Source: Bryoerythrophyllum caledonicum
Lineage: Eukaryota > Streptophyta > Bryopsida > Pottiales > Pottiaceae
Direction: 5' to 3'
Assembly: GCA_963971425.1 (NCBI GenBank)
Contig: OZ020521.1
Coordinates: 622,501-686,500, forward strand
DNA: 64,000 nucleotides
Shown here: positions 1-9,655 of the stretch, piece by piece
Numbering within the stretch: the stretch's first letter is position 1
How the letters are laid out: each line of letters opens with the position of its first letter
Made by a program: the position numbers and the translations under genes
The notes under the pieces: generated by a model
What the model saw: only the letters and a program-made list of their open reading frames with translations
Database searches by the model: none
What the model was told of the DNA's origin: nothing

Positions 1-523
1 ATTTTTCACTTTTTATTTTTTCAACAACAATATGTGGTGAAAAAATTATTATTGACCGTTTGGATTATCATTTGAATACATACGTAGTTCACAAAAAAAT
101 AAAACGTGAAATGGCAATTTTTGAACCTCCACTCCTTGCACACTTGTTTTGAATATGCTACACCCCTTTTTTACTTCTAAAAATTGGTGTGTCGGGAAAT
201 AACATCATGCTTAAGACAATGGTAAAATATTTCGACCTTGTACAATGAAATTTTTTGATACAAAGTGAAGTCAAAGTCTATTGATCTGCTCAACCCAGGA
301 AAGAAAATGAACCATTGTTTAGACTTTAAACACTAAAATCTATCAATCCGTGCAGTGGGTTGCAACCAAAATTGAACAACATGTTTCTATAGAAGTATAT
401 TTTAAGATCTTACGGTTGGAAATCCGAAATTCACTTTAAATTGTGATTTTCATGTCTCTTTTTTGCAGTGGCAGTTTTGGACTGGTTTTAGAACACAAGT
501 GGTCGTGGTCATTTAGGGGTTAA
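1..523 (+). repeat. Partial copy of the TTAACCCC-ended MITE family
   Basis: This is the right-hand part of a dispersed AT-rich repeat found at least seven more times in the window (fullest copies 31369-32317, 53415-54331 and 62397-63323). It shares landmark phrases with them, such as the run around 190-330 that matches 63000-63100, and it ends in TTTAGGGGTTAA at 512-523, the family terminus. The left part lies outside the window. A second related fragment, matching 32165-32317, follows at about 524-680. I see no coding potential. The non-autonomous DNA transposon assignment rests on the inverted termini of the fuller copies. Confidence 0.7.
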
Positions 524-839
524 ATGGCGGATCTAGGGAAAAATTGTTCTCCTATCAAGGTCTTAGTAATGTCCTTCTACAATAAAAATTTGAAAGTGGA
601 ATGTTGGAAATTTAAACCCGAGGAACCTGACCAAACTTTCAAAAAAGCCATTGTTGACAATTGGTCCTCAAGGGGTTAATAAATTCAAAACAGGCAAAAA
701 ATCCCTTCATAAATTATTGTACCTATATGGCTATGTCCATAATGGCAACAACATGGACGAGGATTTTCGAAGATACTAATTGAAGGGGGAATCTATTGCC
801 GATCATATTACCCGGTTTCCTTGCCTAAACCTTGGCAAA

Positions 840-3227
840 TTACTGTTGCGGTCTTGAAGGGTTGGAGGAGTCACCGCCTTGTGCACGAACATTACTCCGT
901 GTCCCATATCCATGGCGTTCATGGCGAATCACCATTTCCGAATATCGAGGTATGTCCCCACCATTGAGCCATTCCTTTACCTCCGGGGCAACTTCATCCA
1001 ATATGGCATCGAGCGCCGCCACCAGTAGTCGTTTACGATGGTAGCGTTCTTCCCAAAACAAGTCCTCTGTATCGGTATTCACAGCTAGAGGAGTTCCACG
1101 ATAGGATCTGCGTAGTTCCAGGGTCTCTACCGCTCGCTCACCAGATGAGTTGTAATATGGTTTTGGTCCTAAACTGTGCACCAACTCCTTCCTCTGAGGA
1201 TTCCAATGCCATCCCATAGTTTGATAAAAAAACATCTTCATGCCGTACCCAAGCGGGTTGTCAGGATACATCTCGTTCGCAGCTTGAATTAGTTTCTCTG
1301 CATCATCTTCCAAGTTCCCCCCCCCAACCTTATGCCACACCTCTGCCTTTGACATATTGTGCCTCCAGCTCCACTCAACAGGGTGCCCATTGAAGTCGCC
1401 AAGTTCAAAATCATAATCATCTTGGCGATACACCCAATAGTTAGGCATGAAATTCCGGATGCCAAATTGCAGATATAAACGTGGATGTAATGGCGCTCTA
1501 CAGATACTGCACATACGTGAGCGAATCATACTCTTGATTAGACATTGTGGATGGAACGAATGGCCACATGATCCAATCGTAAAACACCCTTCTGGACCCC
1601 AAGCATTTCCGCAAATAGGACATGACAATCCGTCGGATGTCATTGGATGTGGTTTTAGCCACAACGGCTTCCCCATCATATCTAGCGGATAGTCATGCAC
1701 ATCCTCGATGTTCCAATGATGATCGTCTTCTGTGACGTGCTTCCAATCAATGCTATTGTTATTCGTCTGTATCGACGGCTCCTTGTTGTCCCAACTTTTC
1801 AAATACATAGTTTCCTCTAGAGGCCACGATGTGAGCAAGAGGGTCCTCAATTTATTATCCAACGTCCATTCGGCAACAATGCTCTTGAATTCCGCCTCAT
1901 AGTGCCGTGCTCGTGCCACCGCAAACACCGTTATAAGCATCATCTCTTCCCGCTTGGCAACGGTTTCTAAAACTAAGGCTGTCAATTTATTTACCTTCGA
2001 TTCGTCGTTTGCACTAATTGCCTTTAATTCATCCACCTCACGTTGGAAATTTGCACATGTCGCCTCCTTTGTAATATGTTGTGCTTTGACTTCTTCTAGT
2101 TCCTTTTTCAAGCCTGCGATTTCAACTTGATAATTTCCAATATCATTCTTGGAATGGTCGAGCTCATCGCGTAACATGGCCATTTCGGCAAGCATGGTGT
2201 CCTTCTCTGACTCTAGCACACATGCTTTGAATGCAACTTCTACGGCAGCGTCCCTATCGCATTGCAACCTTGTAATTTCCACGTGGAGCACTTGTAATTG
2301 CGCCTTCAACTGAACACACGTATCCTGAATATTGGGGTCTGCATGAGCTTGCAAATCACCAATACTGACCATTGCCCTTGTTCCTTCAATTGCATCGCCC
2401 AGTCGTTCGTATTCATGATCACTTCATGTTTTGCCAACAAACCCCCCATGGTCACTTATAGTACCATGCGGCATGCATGTTGTTGATATCTGAATGGCTT
2501 CGTTTTGATCCGCATTGGTCACCTGCATAGATAATGGGGATGGCATTGACTCCACGTTAATCTCATTACTCACATGGATGCCCAACTGCCTCGCATCTAT
2601 GACTTCGGGCTCGCGCAATGATTGTTCAATGGCATCTACTACTTTTGTCCTCTTAACTACTTTCCTCTTTTGTTTAGGAGGTGCTTCTCGGTCCACTGGC
2701 AATGATTCATCAGGGTCGTCAACCAAGCTTGGGTTATTGCGGAACCATGTAGGAACGGATTTTCTTGGAATCTCTACCGGTTTCTTTGCAGAAAGGGGGC
2801 GTCCAAGAATCTTCCCACCACAATAAGGTTTGTGTAGCATTGACCAATCCACCCTCTTCCCCAATTGATGTTCCGCATACATCAATGCTGCGATACTTCT
2901 AGGGATATTGTTTTTGGGCTATCGCTTCAAGTTGGAAATTGCACGTAGAATCTCGAGGAACCTCCACTTCACATCCACGTCTTTGATGTCGCGGTACGTA
3001 ACAGCCTTTGCTGAACAATGTTTCTCGTGGAGCTCTTCCGGCCACCATCTATCAAGATGCGCGAACTTAATATAGTCCATAGCATTTGTGGCAGTCCATG
3101 GCTTGCAAACACTTTCCCATCCTGGTTCCCCTAGAACATCACGATTTTGATATACTTCAAGCTCCAAATCCGCAGGGTTCCTCTTCGGCTTCTTCACTAA
3201 ACTAACAATTCGACCTCCACTATGCAT
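840..3227 (-). pseudogene. RING-H2 coiled-coil protein, gene A (frame with two in-frame stops)
   Basis: One reading frame runs from an ATG at 3227 to a stop at 840, about 796 codons. The N-terminal part (3227-2700) resembles gene B at 13142-10857 and the short paralogue at 9415-8738; shared blocks include LGKRVDWS. A basic stretch near 2660 (PPKQKRKVVKR) could be a nuclear localisation signal. A long heptad-like coiled coil follows at about 2350-1900. A RING-H2 finger lies at about 1622-1495, with CPIC, CGHSFHPQC and CSIC supplying the eight ligands. RING-H2 proteins are usually E3 ubiquitin ligases, but that role here is inference. Two in-frame stops interrupt the frame, TAG near 2918 and TGA near 2424, and there is no frameshift. 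The first falls inside the conserved N-terminal domain. This may be a young pseudogene, or short introns or readthrough may remove the stops. It stands head to head with the kinase at 4402. Confidence 0.6.
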
Positions 3228-3669
3228 GGTGGAAAATTATTGGAAACCTCTATGGGCTCCTGCAATACAAAACAATACTATGTTTGAACCTATTATCTTG
3301 GCGATATTATCTATTGTGATATGAGAGTTCCAAATGATTGCTCAACTAAAACAACTATAACAACTACCACAACTACTTGCACTTCAAAGTAGTACTGAAA
3401 TAAAGTCCCAATCATGCACTTCATAATAGTGCTACCTAGGAGTATTAAGACCCTAAACCCTTCTTGGAATATCTGATGTCTTTTGTACCTGATCAGTTGC
3501 GTTTTGAGGACAAAAATTCCCCCCTTGGAAGAATCTTGGACCTCAAAAGGGCTACTTTCCCATCTGAAAACCCCGCACACCCGCCGTCAACATAGAGGCA
3601 AGTGCGTCAGGGCGTCCTGATGAGTAAGAAAGAGTGAGGCCACATTGAACTCCTCTTCCTTTTTAAACA
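3228..3669 (-). promoter_or_regulatory. Leader and putative promoter of RING gene A
   Basis: The stretch between the RING gene A start codon and the GC-rich array has no convincing gene. On the minus strand a TATA-like GTTTAAAAAGG lies at about 3658-3668, right at the edge of the array. A possible 5' leader intron runs from a CAG|GTACAA donor near 3491 to a TTGTATTGCAG acceptor near 3262. Both signals are read by eye and untested. Confidence 0.35.
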
Positions 3670-4165
3670 CATCGGCCATGTCCGCCCCCATCCGCTCCAT
3701 CTGCTTCCCACCCGCTCCCCATCCGCAGCTCCCATCCGCAGTCCCTGTCCAATGCCCATCCGCGCCTATCCGCTCCCTACCCGCTCCCTATCCGCACCTC
3801 CCATCCGCACCTCCCATCCGCAGTCCCTGTCCGATGCCCATCCGCACCGATCCGCACCGATCCGCACCGATCCGCATCGATCCGCACCCATCCGCTCCCC
3901 ACCCGCCCCCATCCGCTCCCAATCCGCTCCCCACCCGCACCTCCCATCCGCACCCCCTGTCTGCTCTTCATCCACGCTCTATCCGCACCCATCCGCTCCA
4001 TAAGCGCTCCCCATCAGCAGTTACCATCCGCAGCCCCCATCCGCAGTCCCTGTACGCTCCTCATCCGCGCCCCATCCGCTCTCACCGACCCCCATCCGCT
4101 CCCCATCCGTGCCCATCCGCTGCCCGTCCGCTCCCCGACCGCTCCCCGACCGTGCGGTTCCCAAT
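3670..4165. repeat. ATCCGC-type GC-rich tandem array between divergent genes
   Basis: About 490 bp of degenerate short tandem repeats built on CCCATCCGCTC, CCCATCCGCACC and ATCCGCACCG. The words recur every 10-13 bp, and five copies near 3840-3895 are exactly 10 bp apart. The array ends about 20 bp before the TATA box of the plus-strand kinase (4186) and begins next to a TATA-like box for the minus-strand RING gene. It therefore looks like a shared upstream promoter region. Reading frames across it give low-complexity proline/serine text and are not genes. Confidence 0.85.
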
Positions 4166-4185
4166 GTTCGCGATCCGTCGGGGCC

Positions 4186-4193
4186 TATATAAA
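4186..4193 (+). promoter_or_regulatory. TATA box of kinase gene A
   Basis: TATATAAA stands about 20 bp downstream of the last ATCCGC repeat and 216 bp before the chosen ATG at 4402. It predicts transcription from about 4215-4225. That places the upstream in-frame ATG at 4207 at or before the transcript start, which argues for 4402. Confidence 0.7.
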
Positions 4194-4401
4194 GGCAACG
4201 AGGCCATTGACGATTTCACTTTTTGCACTCCACTCCTTGCCCAATGGGAACCCGAGACCTTGTTGCGTGAGGAGCATTGCACGGGTTTCGACGGTACAGG
4301 AGTTTGGAGTGACAAATTGCGGGGAAACCCTTGCAGTTTTTTTCCAGACTCACTCACATAAACGTTGCACACCGGATAACCGGTTAACATTTTTTCACAC
4401 A

Positions 4402-6345
4402 ATGGCTGACAAGAGGGTGCATTACCAAGATGCAGATATGCAACTCCATGAAGCTTATAATGTGGAAATTGCATCTGCTATTGCAGCTCCTAACGATGTC
4501 AGCGGTGGTAACTTAGGTAGAGGCCAAGGCAGCAGAGGTGGACCAAGCGAGAGAGGTGGCAGACGAGAACCCGGAATGAACCAAGAATTTTTTGCTCTCG
4601 GAGGAAGTAATTCTCGTGGATCACAATCACATTCACGAGGTACACGAGGATCTGTGGGGGGAGGATGTGGAGCTGGGCGGTCTCGAGGATCAGAAAGCTT
4701 GGTTGGGGATCGAAACCTTGGAGGTCGTAGTTCAGGTGGCTCCAGTGTTGATCCCGAGCGTGGAGCCTCATCAGTACAACCACTTTCACATAATGTGGTA
4801 CCAACGCCATCAGAGTCCTTAGTTCCCAGCGAACCTTCAGACGCAACAGGACGTGGACGGGGCAAACGACCAGCAGATTCAGAGGACTCGGGACGTGGGA
4901 AGAAAAGGCAAAGGACCTCTCATGTAGATCAGATGAGCAAGCCTTTCAGGACCAAGGTTGTGGCCGAGTTATTATCATGGTATAAAGATCATGATCTAGG
5001 TCAACTGGAGAGACGCTACTTGAATCGAGGTGCTGTTGGATTGGAATCGTTGGGGGAGAGATTGAAAACAATTGTCGACGGCGTTGCTAACGAAGAAACC
5101 TTTGCCGAAGACAAAAGCCGTTTTTCTTACGAAGAGTGGATAAAGGAATACACTCAAAATGCCATTTTTAACCCCGTCATAACGCTTTGGGAGGTACAAG
5201 CCAAGATATTAACAAAAGAAGGTCGTGTGATATCTGGGTGGGAAGAATTGAAGGTGAAGTTAGATAAATTCAAGGAGGGGGTAATGAAAGTCAAGCCTCG
5301 AGGGAGAGTGAGCCAAAATGTCCCTTGGATTGAACGTGATTTGTCCGCGCGAATTGCAACGAGAGGTCGCGAAGGGGTGGTGTGGCTCCCATTAGAGGCG
5401 GTGATAAAGGGACTAGATGGGAGGAACTATGAAGGTGGCTTTGGAATTGTGCGAAGTGTGAGTATCGAAGGTGTGAGCTGCATTCCACCAAGTATAGAGT
5501 TCGCGGGGAAGACAATGAAGGAGGATTCGAAGACGAAGAATCGGGAGAAACGATCAATCAAGGCGCTAGCGTGTCCGGTGGATCATGCGGGGGTAATCAA
5601 GATTCAATTTCTCGATAGAAGAACGTACGAGTCATATACTCTATGGTGGAACGGAGGCTCACTCGCGTCCGTTTGGAGAATTGACTCAAAATACGAAGAG
5701 GAACATGAGGATGACATTCTAAGAAGTGCTGGAATCGACCTCGATGCCCATCTAGAATTGTGCATTTATCGCAAAAACCAGGCATATTTAGCATGGGCAC
5801 TCATGTGCATCATGGACGTGATACATTCTCAACGGCTTTTGCACAATGATTTGAGTCCCAACAATGTAATGCTTCATTTTCCAAAAGACAAAACCGACGC
5901 TGTATACATTGGGGTGTGTGATTGGGGAATGGCATCTTGGGACGGCAAAGATAAGATGTCGAACTATGGTCGACCATCTAGCAGGGAGGTGCAAGCTTAT
6001 AGAGGTAAATACCAACATGCGGCCCCCGAGCTATTCCATGTGTATGGCAAGCCCGGAACAGCAACATCACCGAGAAGAATGGGAATAAAGCATAAGCACA
6101 ACCATAGATCTGAGGCGTATGCAGTGGGGTACTTGGCAAGGAGGATTTACAACCGCGATTGCTCTTCAAGCTTGTTCCAGAAGAACAAAAATCCAAGTTC
6201 ATTATCGCGTCGGTTTGAGCAAAGTATGGATGAGTTGTTGAAACCTGATCCACTAGAGCGATACACCGTCACGCATGTGGTAGACATGTTGAAAAGACCG
6301 CCTTACAACCTGGAAACCCCATGGGACTTCTTCCGCAATGAGTAG
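4402..6345 (+). CDS. Divergent protein kinase A with RG-rich N-terminus
   Basis: Predicted 647-residue protein. The start at 4402 (ACACAATGG) was chosen because it lies downstream of the TATA box; the frame is open further upstream. Residues 35-110 are glycine/arginine-rich, and residues 150-172 hold a bipartite nuclear localisation-like signal (GRGKRP ... GRGKKRQR). A region of about residues 180-340 is shared only loosely with kinase B. The kinase fold follows: glycine loop GGFGIVR (345-351), lysine K370 in FAGK, catalytic loop HNDLSPNN (481-488), CDWG (506-509) in place of DFG, and APE (541-543). Catalytic Asp, Asn and Lys are all present, so activity is plausible. HND and DWG are unusual, and the subfamily is not one I can name. 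Loops of this type recall fungal FunK1-like kinases, but only loosely. The gene faces RING gene A across the ATCCGC array. A polyadenylation-type AATAAA lies at 6477-6482. Confidence 0.8.
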   Translation: MADKRVHYQDADMQLHEAYNVEIASAIAAPNDVSGGNLGRGQGSRGGPSERGGRREPGMNQEFFALGGSNSRGSQSHSRGTRGSVGGGCGAGRSRGSESLVGDRNLGGRSSGGSSVDPERGASSVQPLSHNVVPTPSESLVPSEPSDATGRGRGKRPADSEDSGRGKKRQRTSHVDQMSKPFRTKVVAELLSWYKDHDLGQLERRYLNRGAVGLESLGERLKTIVDGVANEETFAEDKSRFSYEEWIKEYTQNAIFNPVITLWEVQAKILTKEGRVISGWEELKVKLDKFKEGVMKVKPRGRVSQNVPWIERDLSARIATRGREGVVWLPLEAVIKGLDGRNYEGGFGIVRSVSIEGVSCIPPSIEFAGKTMKEDSKTKNREKRSIKALACPVDHAGVIKIQFLDRRTYESYTLWWNGGSLASVWRIDSKYEEEHEDDILRSAGIDLDAHLELCIYRKNQAYLAWALMCIMDVIHSQRLLHNDLSPNNVMLHFPKDKTDAVYIGVCDWGMASWDGKDKMSNYGRPSSREVQAYRGKYQHAAPELFHVYGKPGTATSPRRMGIKHKHNHRSEAYAVGYLARRIYNRDCSSSLFQKNKNPSSLSRRFEQSMDELLKPDPLERYTVTHVVDMLKRPPYNLETPWDFFRNE

Positions 6346-6476
6346 TATATTGTGATTTCATAGACCTTAGATTTTGCTCGATATGTCGGATGTTGTTAAT
6401 GGTATGAAGTGTATACTTCTTTTATAATCCCTTTTTGTAACAAGAGAAATCCTACGTGGACTTCCCTGATGTTTTG

Positions 6477-6482
6477 AATAAA
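6477..6482 (+). terminator. Putative polyadenylation signal of kinase A
   Basis: AATAAA 132 bp after the stop codon of kinase A, in an otherwise non-coding AT-rich stretch. This is a plausible but common hexamer. Confidence 0.4.
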
Positions 6483-6599
6483 GGCAAAGTGTTTATGAAA
6501 CGATGTTTTCGTCTTCCCATCCTGCCTTTTAAAACCTCTCAAATAAAGACAGAATAACTAAAATCCACAATCACACAACCGCCTAAACCGCAACCAGTT

Positions 6600-6995
6600 T
6601 GTGGCCCATCGAAGGCAGTCCGCGCCCAGTCCGCTCCCCATCCGCATCCTATCCGCACCCATCCGCAATTCCAACCTGCCCCCCATCCGCACACCATCCG
6701 CAGCTCCCATCCGCACTCCCTATCTGCTCCATCCGCTCCCCACCCGCTCCCCATCAGCAGTCCCCACCCGCCCCCATCCGCTCCCTACCCGCACACCATC
6801 TGCAACACTTGCGTCCGCAGTTCTTGTCCGCTCCCCGTCCGCGACCTATCCGCACCCTTCTGGGCCCCATCCGCCCCCATCCGCTCCCCAGCCGCTCCCA
6901 TCCGCAGTCCCCACCCGCCCCCATTCGCTCCCCAGCCGCTCCTCATCCGCAGTCGATACCCGCTCCCCATCCGCGCCTGTCCGCCAAAAAAATGC
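6600..6995. repeat. Second ATCCGC-type tandem array, downstream of kinase A
   Basis: About 390 bp of the same CCCATCCGC-type degenerate tandem repeat as at 3670-4165, with words again every 10-13 bp. It lies 255 bp beyond the stop of kinase A, so the kinase gene sits between two related arrays. On the minus-strand side a TTTTAAAAGG at about 6525-6534 could serve as a TATA-like element firing antisense into the kinase 3' end; this is speculative. The frames across it are low complexity and not genes. Confidence 0.8.
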
Positions 6996-7163
6996 AAGCT
7001 CACAAAATAATCACTCAAGGGTTAATATTACATCCCTAAAGGTAAACAAGATGATATACACGTAGGATGTCCTTGCCACCTAGGACGGCCACGTCCACCC
7101 TAAGGTAACTAAGTTACCTCTTGTGGGGGTAAAGTCTGTCTTTGACCCTACGTTGACCCTATT

Positions 7164-7193
7164 GTGTCGTGACGAAAGGGTCCGTCACGACAC
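7164..7193. repeat. 11-bp perfect inverted repeat
   Basis: GTGTCGTGACG at 7164-7174 and its exact complement CGTCACGACAC at 7183-7193 enclose an 8-base loop. It lies in a CpG-rich non-coding stretch just downstream of the BED-finger fragment. Function is unknown; it could be a binding site or an RNA hairpin. Confidence 0.7.
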
Positions 7194-7205
7194 GACGCGT
7201 CACTG

Positions 7206-7490
7206 TCACAATGTCGCGATAGACAACCCTGCATATATGTCCCCGCCCGTCATTCGTTGCGGAACAATATTTCCACAATTGGCAAATCGACTTCGTATAT
7301 AGGGAGGTAGGCTACGACAAATCGACCTCTCTGACTTGGCGCCGTATTCAAAGTGAGCGAACGCACGCTCACGTTTGTAGCTAAAAGTATAGTTACAGAA
7401 AACACAACTCACTTTGCCCCCGTTGTCACCAAAATTGTACCAAGGTTCCCATTCTTTTGTTTGCTTCCTTTGACTTCCCATTGCATTCAC
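7206..7490 (-). CDS. Short BED-type zinc-finger protein (hAT-transposase-like N-terminus)
   Basis: A 94-residue frame beginning ATGCAATGGG. It reads like the N-terminal DNA-binding finger of plant hAT transposases and their domesticated relatives: WEPWYNF, then CVFC about ten residues on, then a downstream His and Cys. No DDE/RNase H-like catalytic region follows, so this is either a truncated copy or an independent finger gene. A minus-strand TATA box (7739-7745) and a GACGTC array (about 7780-7975) stand upstream, which gives it the same promoter layout as the RING and kinase genes nearby. The family call is by eye and moderate; expression is unknown. Confidence 0.5.
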   Translation of the reverse strand: MNAMGSQRKQTKEWEPWYNFGDNGGKVSCVFCNYTFSYKRERAFAHFEYGAKSERSICRSLPPYIRSRFANCGNIVPQRMTGGDIYAGLSIATL

Positions 7491-7738
7491 GGCTTATGCC
7501 AAATAATGTGCAAGTCCCGTCTAAGACAAAATCCGGGGCTAGTTATAGTATAGAATCAGGTGAAAATGTGAGGTCTGATAGCGCTGGTGCACTGCTAGAA
7601 CCAATTTTTACATCATCTCAGCCGCACACCAGTGCCGCGTGCCACCCAAGTAGACTTGCAAGGAGCTCAAACTGAATTGAGGTCCAAGGGATAGAGGCCA
7701 AGGTGACAAGCGTGAGGACAATCGGCCCTCCCCAAATC

Positions 7739-7745
7739 TTTTATA
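7739..7745 (-). promoter_or_regulatory. TATA box for the BED-finger gene
   Basis: On the minus strand the sequence reads GTATAAAAG, about 43 bp from the nearest GACGTC unit of the array at 7788 and about 250 bp upstream of the ATG at 7490. Spacing and match to the plant TATA consensus are good; the link to this gene is inferred from position. Confidence 0.55.
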
Positions 7746-7779
7746 CACGAGCCAAGAACGGGTGGGACCTGAAGTGCCA

Positions 7780-7975
7780 AGGGCGGGGACGTCTTCGTGC
7801 AGGGGCGGGGACGTCTCCGCCCTGCCCTGTTGTGGGGAGACGTCCCCGCCCCTGCCGAGTAAGGGCGGGGACGTCTCCGCCCCTGCCCAGGTAAAGGCGG
7901 GGACGTCTCCGCCCCACCAGGGTAGGGCGGAGACGTCCCCGGCCTTACTTAGCCAGGGGCTGGGACGTCTCCCCA
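7780..7975. repeat. GACGTC palindromic array 1 (about seven units)
   Basis: Units carry the near-palindrome GGGCGGRGACGTCYCCGCCC separated by short linkers such as TGCCCAGGTA. GACGTC centres lie at about 7788, 7810, 7839, 7870, 7902, 7932 and 7964, so the later units are 30-32 bp apart. Related arrays lie at 9545-9655, 13320-13525 and 15738-15885. The ACGT core is the kind bound by plant bZIP factors, but no binding is demonstrated here. Confidence 0.85.
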
Positions 7976-8204
7976 ACCCAGGAGAAGGAGGCCTTTGGGG
8001 CATTTTGGGTGCTTAGGCACTCCTCCTCTCCATGAGGGTGGAGGTTTTAATATAGGATACCTTATTTTTGGTTTCGACAAGATTGCGACGCACTTAAAAT
8101 TAGAAGCACGTTATGTCTACGAAGGAAGGCTTTCGGGAAAGTACTACTTTTGTCCTTTGACCGCATGCTCTCCAATAATGAACACCTTAATTAGCTCCCT
8201 AATA

Positions 8205-8630
8205 AACCAAGTAGTGGATAGCATGGGAGCTATGCAAGTCCCCATCCACAACAGGTAGTATAAGCCTCTAGTAGAATGTAATGTGCAAGTTCTCCAAATA
8301 AATAATTTAAACACAATTGCCCCACGAAAGATTAGGAATGTACCACATACCATGAAAGCAAAAAAATAAACCAAGTAGTGGATAGCATGGGAGCTGTGAA
8401 AGTCCCCATCCATAACGGGTAGTATAAGCCTCTAGTAGAATGTAATGAGCAAGTTCTCTAAATAAATAATTTAAACACAATTGCCCCACAAAAGATTAGG
8501 AATGTACCACATACCATGAAAGCAAAAAAATAAACCAAGTAGTGGATAGCATGGGAGCTATGCAAGTCCCCATCCATAACGGGTAGTATAAGCCTCTAGT
8601 AGAATGTAATGTGCAAGTTCTCTAAATAAA
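8205..8630. repeat. 164-bp tandem repeat, about 2.6 copies
   Basis: The phrase AACCAAGTAGTGGATAGCAT recurs at 8205, 8369 and 8533, exactly 164 bp apart, and the units are nearly identical along their length. The last copy breaks off near 8630. A short piece of the unit (GAATAGCATGGGAGCTATGC) also appears inside the MITE copy at 9970-10603, near 10390. I see no gene here. The repeat lies just downstream of the truncated RING-family paralogue. Confidence 0.9.
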
Positions 8631-8737
8631 TTGTACCATTACAAACAAAAAGGATATTTAAAACCATATAATGTTTAGAGCAAAAGTATTGTTCACAAAA
8701 TTGATTTGCTACGTCCTAAACCTTTAAATACTCCTAG

Positions 8738-9415
8738 TCAATAGTAACGTTGGTGAAGGGCTCGTTCGGTCCTCCTCAGCCTACCACGTGCTTGTGCCTT
8801 TTCGCTCGCGACTTGGACGTGGGTTCCGTCGGAGTCATCATCTGAACTTGACGTGTTAGTATCATAGCTAGGTGTGTCGTCCATCACAGTCATGAACTTG
8901 CCCAATCCACCTTCCGGATACTTGCGCCATCCCATTGGAATTATTCCATTTTCAGGGCGAGGAATTTTTACCTTCCCTGGCATCGACTTCAAAGTGGACC
9001 AATCCACTATCTTGCCCAACTTCACCTCCGCATGAACACCCCGCGCAATGAAGAGATTTACTTCGTTGCGTTTGACGAATGGGACGTCATACAACACATG
9101 GTAAACTTCCATGCATCGCTTTTTAAACGCCTCGTCGATGCAATGTTTCAAGTTTGCCTTGTGGAAGCGCCGGTGATAGTTGTGTCGCGCCTCTGGGAAA
9201 GCCTTGTCGATGTGGCACCACTCGATGTAGTTCGCGCAATCATCAAAACTCCATGGCTCCACTACGTCCTCCCAACCTCGAAAAGCCAACTTCTCGGGAT
9301 TTCGAAGAACGTGCAACCGCTTCCGATGGGCGTTCCCCGCTCTTGCACGGGTCTTATCACACTCCTCCTTGGCCAATTGTCCGGATGAAGACATGGTGTG
9401 CACGTGTGAATGCAA
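8738..9415 (-). CDS. Short paralogue of the RING-gene N-terminal domain (gene C)
   Basis: An uninterrupted frame of 225 codons. The better start may be the internal ATG at 9394 (MSSSGQLAKEE), which lines up with gene B. It matches the first ~210 residues of gene B (13142-12500) throughout. Shared blocks include KRLHVLRNP, EPWSF, NYIEWCH / NFIEWCH, KRNEVNLF and VKLGK.VDWSTLK. It stops after a basic stretch (RGRLRRTERALHQRYY), where gene B goes on into a coiled coil and RING. It therefore keeps only the N-terminal domain. It could be a truncated copy, or a stand-alone domain that interferes with or partners the full-length protein. Array 2 lies about 130-240 bp upstream. Function is unknown. 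Confidence 0.65.
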   Translation of the reverse strand: MHSHVHTMSSSGQLAKEECDKTRARAGNAHRKRLHVLRNPEKLAFRGWEDVVEPWSFDDCANYIEWCHIDKAFPEARHNYHRRFHKANLKHCIDEAFKKRCMEVYHVLYDVPFVKRNEVNLFIARGVHAEVKLGKIVDWSTLKSMPGKVKIPRPENGIIPMGWRKYPEGGLGKFMTVMDDTPSYDTNTSSSDDDSDGTHVQVASEKAQARGRLRRTERALHQRYY

Positions 9416-9544
9416 AATTCTAGCGTGGATGGATGAATGAGACCTCGCACAACGCCCACATCCAGCTCAATGAACAGATGGTGGATAGGAGTATGCGAGG
9501 TGGGGACAAATGAGGTCCCCCTCCATTAAAATAGTAATCCGGTG

Positions 9545-9655
9545 AGGGAGGAGCCGTCTCCGTCCCTGCCTCGGTAGGGGCGGAGACGTCCCCGCCCCTG
9601 CCCGGGTATGGGGCGGAGACGTCTCCGCCCCACCAGGGCAGGGCGGGGACGTTTG
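9545..9655. repeat. GACGTC palindromic array 2 (about four units)
   Basis: Unit centres lie at about 9553 (degenerate), 9585, 9618 and 9648, 30-33 bp apart, with the same GGGCGGRGACGTCYCCGCCC core as the other arrays. A minus-strand TATTTTAA (about 9523-9532) sits between this array and gene C, giving array, TATA-like box, gene in the same order as elsewhere in this cluster. Confidence 0.8.

Noticed and set aside
3752-4003. Long overlapping frames in several phases across the ATCCGC array
   Set aside because: They exist because the short tandem repeat lacks stops in many frames; translations are low-complexity Pro/Ser/Arg repeats.
4207-4401. Extended N-terminus of kinase A from the ATG at 4207
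   Set aside because: It lies only about 15 bp from the TATA box, at or before the expected transcript start; the extension has no counterpart in kinase B.
8205-8630. CRISPR-like or regulatory direct repeats
   Set aside because: Units are contiguous 164-bp tandem copies without unique spacers; it is a short satellite-type tandem.
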